From Bacteroidaceae bacterium (GTDB lineage Bacteria; Bacteroidota; Bacteroidia; Bacteroidales; Bacteroidaceae), in NCBI GenBank assembly GCA_017469525.1, contig JAFUGG010000036.1, forward strand, positions 1 through 56,917: a stretch of 56,917 nt of DNA, in the 5' to 3' direction. The notes beneath the pieces are model-generated. The model was not told where the DNA came from, ran no database searches, and saw only the letters and a list, made by a program, of their open reading frames with translations. The position numbers and the translations under genes were made by a program. Shown piece by piece: positions 53,179 to 56,917 of this stretch. Numbering within the stretch: position 1 is the first letter of the stretch; the number at the start of each line of letters is the position of its first letter.

Positions 53179-55062
53179 TACGGGGAAGGTGAACACCTTG
53201 TCCACCTCCATCTTGCCGAAGATGGCATGGTTCTCGTAGCACTGTCCGTACAGCTCGGGGTTGCAGTGCAGGGTGATGCTGGAGAGGGTGGCGCCGCTGA
53301 AGATGTCCGACGGTATCTTGTTCTCGTCGAGGTTGGAGCTCACGAAGATGTTGCTCGGTTGGACACCCGCGAAGCACCTCGAGCCGAAGGTGCAAGCGTA
53401 GGTGGAGGGGCCGAAGGTGATGGACTGCATCGACGCCGTGCCGCTGCTCTTGGCGAAAGCCTCCATGCCCACCTGCGTGCAGTTGTTCAGGTTGACTACG
53501 CGGATGCCTGTGCAGTTGTAGAAGGCCTGCTTGCCTATGGTGCGCACCTTCGAGAGGTCAACGCCCTTGTCCTGACCGTGGAGTGCCGTGCAGCCGTAGA
53601 AGGCACGCTCGGGAACGCTGCTGACGTTCATCTTCAGGGGATTGTTAAGGCCTCCCAGCATGTTGCAGCCCTCGAAGGCCGACGTGCCGAGCGACAGGAT
53701 TTCGGGCCCGAAGTGCTGCAGCTTGGTGCAGCCCTTGAAGGCATTGTTGCCGACGTGTGCCTTGCTCTTGTCGCCGCTGGTCATGTCGCGGAAGTAAACC
53801 AGGTCGGTGCAACCCTCGAAGGCATTGTCGCCGATGTTGACTTCAGAGTCATAGATGTCAATATAGGTGATGCCCTTCAGTGCCTGTCCGCCCTTGAAGG
53901 CGCGGGCGGGAATCTTGCCGCCTACTTCGAGGTACATGTGTGTGGCGCCGTAGGCTTTGGAGCTGACGAGGCTCGTCCAGGGAGCGGCCTTGCCTTCGTA
54001 GCTGGGCATATCGCCAGCGAAGAAGACATGGAGGCCCGAGGCGTTGGCGTCATCCACATACCAGCCGCCGATGAGCTTGCCGTTCTCGTAGATGGGTTCG
54101 CCTGCCACAATCTTGCCGGTGGGCTTGGTGTCCGTCTTCTTTCCGTGCTCGCCGGTGAAGTAGTTCATCATGTAGCCTTCCGCCATGTCTTTCTTGTCGC
54201 GGTAGTAGTCGATGTAGGTCTGCACCAAGTTCTGCGGCACGATGACCTTCACGTTTGGATTGTCGCCGAAGGGATACTCGTACTCGCGTTCGCCACGTAT
54301 GTCGTCCCCTATCTCGCCAGCCATTTGCCAGAGGGAACCAAGGGAAGCAACTGTCAAAAATCCTTGCGTAAAAATACCCAGAGCATAGCTTCCTTCGTCC
54401 TTGTCATAGAGACGCTCCCAGTTGGGAGGCGTCGGGTTCTGGCAGAATACATAGTCAGGTCCCATGAGGGAGCCTGGACGAAGTTCCTTCGCCTTGCTGC
54501 CGAGGTCAATAATGTCGCAGTAGCCCCAGCCTCCTCCTTTATTGTATTCATCTCTGAGGCCATAAGTATCACGACCTGCGATGGCAGCCAACTTCCAGTC
54601 CTTCACCAGTGGCAGGGAGATGGCATTGACGCAGCAACCGGAAAAGGCGCACTCGCCCACATAGCTGCACTTGGGAAAGTAAATCGAGGGGATGGGTGTT
54701 GTATAGCCTTCGCCATCGATAAATTCTCCGCCGCCACAATTCTCAAACGAGTACATGGCACAAGCCTCGACGTTTTCGCCGCCCGTCACGCTTCCAACCA
54801 TTCCAAGGCCGTAGAAGCCGTTGCGGCCGATGTTTGTGCAGGCCGAACCGATGTGGATGGCCGTGATGCGGTCGGCATACTGATACCAGGGCGCCTTGCC
54901 TTCGCCGTAGTCGGCCATGTCGCCGTTGATGTTGACAGTCAGCTTGCCGCTGTTGTCAATCACCCACGAGCCTCGCTTGCAGTTGCCCTGAGCAATGTTG
55001 GCCCAGACTGCACTCCCTGCCGCTGTCAGCAGGCAAAGGAGCAGAAGTAATCGTTTCTTCAT
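53176..55062 (-). CDS. N-terminal part of a BspA-like leucine-rich-repeat surface protein
   Basis: 628 residues. Signal peptide about 1-21 (LTAAGSAVWA). Modules of the form W.I...G.L.V...GDM..YG...PW (about 31-60 and 340-375) alternate with LRR_5 repeats such as AFKGCTKLQHFGPEILSLGTSAFEGC in parts and KVRTIGKQAFYNCTGIRVVNL. BspA-type proteins bind host matrix or other bacteria in oral Bacteroidales. This half alone ends without a C-terminal sorting tail, so it would probably be released into the periplasm if translation stops at the TAG. Confidence 0.85.
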   Translation of the reverse strand: MKKRLLLLLCLLTAAGSAVWANIAQGNCKRGSWVIDNSGKLTVNINGDMADYGEGKAPWYQYADRITAIHIGSACTNIGRNGFYGLGMVGSVTGGENVEACAMYSFENCGGGEFIDGEGYTTPIPSIYFPKCSYVGECAFSGCCVNAISLPLVKDWKLAAIAGRDTYGLRDEYNKGGGWGYCDIIDLGSKAKELRPGSLMGPDYVFCQNPTPPNWERLYDKDEGSYALGIFTQGFLTVASLGSLWQMAGEIGDDIRGEREYEYPFGDNPNVKVIVPQNLVQTYIDYYRDKKDMAEGYMMNYFTGEHGKKTDTKPTGKIVAGEPIYENGKLIGGWYVDDANASGLHVFFAGDMPSYEGKAAPWTSLVSSKAYGATHMYLEVGGKIPARAFKGGQALKGITYIDIYDSEVNIGDNAFEGCTDLVYFRDMTSGDKSKAHVGNNAFKGCTKLQHFGPEILSLGTSAFEGCNMLGGLNNPLKMNVSSVPERAFYGCTALHGQDKGVDLSKVRTIGKQAFYNCTGIRVVNLNNCTQVGMEAFAKSSGTASMQSITFGPSTYACTFGSRCFAGVQPSNIFVSSNLDENKIPSDIFSGATLSSITLHCNPELYGQCYENHAIFGKMEVDKVFTFPV

Positions 55063-55168
55063 AGTGTTTGTAATTTAAGTTAATAAATAAAGTTAATATA
55101 TATAATGTATGTTATCTTGTTGCTGGGAGCGCTCCTGAGTTTTTTCATTTTTTCATTTCTTCATTCCT

Positions 55169-55470
55169 TCATTCTTTCCTCGTTCTCGTCTTCACTTCTG
55201 TCGGCATGATGCCATAGAAGTTCTTGAAGGCGCGGGTGAAGTTTGGCACCTGTGCATAGGCACAGCGGTCTGTCACCTCGGCGATGGTGATGTCGCGGTA
55301 GTTCTGCAGAAGGTGCATGGCTTTTTGCATACGTGTCTGCATGACGTACTTCTTCGGTGTGATGGAGAGCGTCTGTGCGAGGCGACGGCGCAGGGTGAGG
55401 CTGTTGATGTGCATGTGTCTCGCTATGGTATCTATGTCGGTGATGCCTTTATCGGTCAAGACATATATCG
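55169..55470 (-). pseudogene. AraC-family regulator remnant truncated by the IS element
   Basis: 96 residues of an AraC/XylS double helix-turn-helix: IDTIARHMHINSLTLRRRLAQTL-type first HTH and CAYAQVPNFTRAFKNFYGIMPTEV, the family signature. The codons run straight into the IS end at 55471; the N-terminal sensor part is missing and the only start is a TTG at 55459 without promoter. The stop is 106 bp before the BspA-like gene, so the lost regulator may have controlled it. Confidence 0.8.
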
Positions 55471-56917
55471 TATTATTGCTGTCCGCTAAAAGTCAAATGA
55501 GCAATAAAAATCGTCCGCAATGCCGATAAACAGGCGTTGCGGATTCTATTTTTGAAAAGTAAGCCCCCCTTAGTCGAAAAGGCTCGGTTCGTCAGGTGGC
55601 GGATATGCCGCTTCAAGTATTCTGAGCCAGTCTTTCTCCGGCTGCTCGAAGAACGTGTAGCAGTTGACATAGTACATGAGCATGATGCGGAACATGGTGG
55701 CAAGATTGGAAAAGCTCCAGCTGCGTCTGATCCGCCCTTGCATGACCATGAGCAGCAGGTTTGCGATGAGCGTCACCCATATCTGTATCTTGATGGCATT
55801 TGCGCTCTCTCCGTAGAAGTAACGCAGCGGGAAGTTCTGCTTGAGCTGCTTGAACAGGAGCTCTATTTCCCAGCGCTTGCGATAGATGGCAATGATGTCC
55901 TCCACTTCCATGGCCATGTCGTTGGTAAGCAGGGATACAAGCTTTGTCTTCCCCTTCTTGATGTCAGCGTATGTGATGATGCGTGCATGATGTTCGATGT
56001 CCTCACCCTCTTTGAGATGCTTTCGGAAGACGACGTGCTGCACGCGGTATTCCATCGGTCCCTCGGGATGCATGTACATGATATCGCTTTCCGTCTCATA
56101 GACCATGTTTTTCTTCATCTTCGTGACGTAGGTCACTTCCCTTCGGCTGAGTTCCTCGAACTTGGCGTAGTCAATGTATGCCCTGTCCAGTGCGATGATG
56201 TCGCCGCTGGCATAGTTCGAGGGACACAGCATAAAGCTGTCGTTGGTGGCAGCCGAGGTGAAGCGGATGTCCGACGGAACGCCCTCGTTGGCGTGGATGT
56301 TGGCATGCACCTTGATGCCGCCCTTCTTCTTCCCTGTCTTCGGATGCCTGCCCACACCCTTGAAGATGAGGTTGGAGAACAGCGTGATGGTCGTAGAGTC
56401 GATGATCTGCAGGCGTTTCAGCCATGCCGGGACCTGCCTGCGTCGGCTGTCCGAGGAAAGTTCGCCCTTATAGGTGGCATACAAGTCCCTGTATATGGCC
56501 TCAAAGACGCACTCCTTGCGGCGGGCATTGGCATCCGACAGCGTTGAGCGGCGGGGCATCAGCCTGATGCCAAGGTGAGCCAGCTTCCTGGCCTCAGGGA
56601 ACATCGAGTCCGTAATCTCGCGCAGGGAGTCGAAACGTTTGATGACGGCATAAAGCATAATCACCAAATGCTGCCATGCATCGAAGTGTTTTACATAACG
56701 CTCACCGCCGTTTTCACGGCTGAAACGAAGAATTTTTGCCCTTTCAAGCAAATTTAACAGCTGTCCATACATCGGCTGTCCGATAAAATGTGTACCTTTG
56801 TCCATGTTATTGATGTTTTGTAGCGAAAGCAAAGATAACAAAAAAGGCTGAAACCCAAGCGAGGGCTTCAGCCTAATTTTTATATCGAGAAAAAAGTTTT
56901 AGCGGACAGCAATAATA
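55471..56917 (-). mobile_element. IS4-family insertion sequence (ends at the window edge)
   Basis: Perfect 21-bp terminal inverted repeats, 55471-55491 and 56897-56917, both reading TATTATTGCTGTCCGC then TAAAA inward. They enclose one transposase gene. The right end coincides with the last base of the window, so the flank and target duplication cannot be checked; the contig was probably broken in this repeat. Confidence 0.9.
55570..56841 (-). CDS. IS4-family DDE transposase
   Basis: 423 residues. N-terminal DUF4372-type domain (about 1-75, HFIGQPMYGQLLNLLERAKI). Catalytic triad Asp148 (IDSTTITLF), Asp219 (LDRAYIDY) and Glu327 within the YREK pattern Y-(2)-R-(3)-E-(6)-K (YRKRWEIELLFKQLK), exactly spaced. 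No frame disruption, so the element looks potentially active. The start ATG is 56 bp inside the right inverted repeat. Confidence 0.95.
   Translation of the reverse strand: MLSLLSLQNINNMDKGTHFIGQPMYGQLLNLLERAKILRFSRENGGERYVKHFDAWQHLVIMLYAVIKRFDSLREITDSMFPEARKLAHLGIRLMPRRSTLSDANARRKECVFEAIYRDLYATYKGELSSDSRRRQVPAWLKRLQIIDSTTITLFSNLIFKGVGRHPKTGKKKGGIKVHANIHANEGVPSDIRFTSAATNDSFMLCPSNYASGDIIALDRAYIDYAKFEELSRREVTYVTKMKKNMVYETESDIMYMHPEGPMEYRVQHVVFRKHLKEGEDIEHHARIITYADIKKGKTKLVSLLTNDMAMEVEDIIAIYRKRWEIELLFKQLKQNFPLRYFYGESANAIKIQIWVTLIANLLLMVMQGRIRRSWSFSNLATMFRIMLMYYVNCYTFFEQPEKDWLRILEAAYPPPDEPSLFD

Noticed and set aside
52570..55050. 826-codon plus-strand open frame opposite the BspA-like gene
   Set aside because: Antisense to repeated LRR code; composition is an echo of the repeats and no family is visible.

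Overview
This window looks like a chromosomal contig end from a member of the Bacteroidales, most likely Prevotellaceae. The evidence is the promoter style (TAnnTTTG at -7, sometimes TTTG at -33), the absence of Shine-Dalgarno leaders, a type IX secretion component (PorQ), BspA-like leucine-rich-repeat surface protein, secreted proteins ending in a short Gly-Leu/Ile-Tyr-Ile..Asn-Gly-(K/R)-Lys tail, three tandem OmpH/Skp genes after bamA, and many DUF families typical of gut Bacteroidales. I cannot name the genus.

Layout. 0-2.2 kb: ruvX and a SPOR lipoprotein on the minus strand, then a small YtxH/holin-like/hypothetical envelope operon. 2.6-10.8 kb: a minus-strand unit that probably starts at a promoter near 10.8 kb: a rhodanese plus metallo-hydrolase fusion lipoprotein, a GH116 and a GH31 glycosidase, and an RbsD/FucU-like lipoprotein. 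11.3-16.4 kb: ligA, an M18 aminopeptidase with pfkA, and a DEDDh exonuclease. 16.65-18 kb: a structured RNA that looks like 6S RNA, then an AT-rich patch with a DUF4468 gene and a possible 50-residue ORF. 18-25.7 kb: serine hydrolase, dapA, the NifU-like/GGGtGRT pair, and a CxxCH beta-propeller lipoprotein coupled to a DUF6057 membrane protein. 25.6-28.2 kb: recX-prmC divergent from ribD. 28.7-37.6 kb: a long envelope-biogenesis unit (DUF6242, DUF6089, uppS, bamA, three ompH, murI, a polyprenol-phosphate mannosyltransferase-like GT2). 38.2-42.9 kb: DUF1573 protein and meaB, convergent with porQ-cmk-ispH. 43.7-49.1 kb: TonB, a polyprenyl diphosphate synthase, TatD, tRNA-Ser and an ExbB/unknown/ExbD/ExbD energy-transducing operon. 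49.2-49.6 kb: three minus-strand tRNAs from one promoter. 50-55.5 kb: a BspA-like gene broken by one in-frame TAG, and the remnant of an AraC regulator cut by an IS4-family element that runs to the last base.

Three observations stand out. (1) Palindromic repeats of 99, 90 and 105 bp, all multiples of three, sit in frame inside ligA, prmC and ribD, at positions where the families have variable loops; this resembles the protein-invading palindromic elements known from Rickettsia. (2) Five of the long intergenic spacers carry diverged copies of one roughly 300-360 bp element. Three copies are bounded by similar AT-rich direct repeats and each contains an array of short units at exactly 22-bp spacing; the core of the array differs between copies while the frame is kept. 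Two further 22-bp-phased arrays with other cores lie at 11.06 kb and 49.84 kb. I do not recognise this element. (3) A 170-nt, promoter-to-terminator, long irregular hairpin RNA at 16.65 kb is a good 6S candidate.

Limits: all calls are from reading the sequence and memory of families; no search, alignment program or folding program was run.
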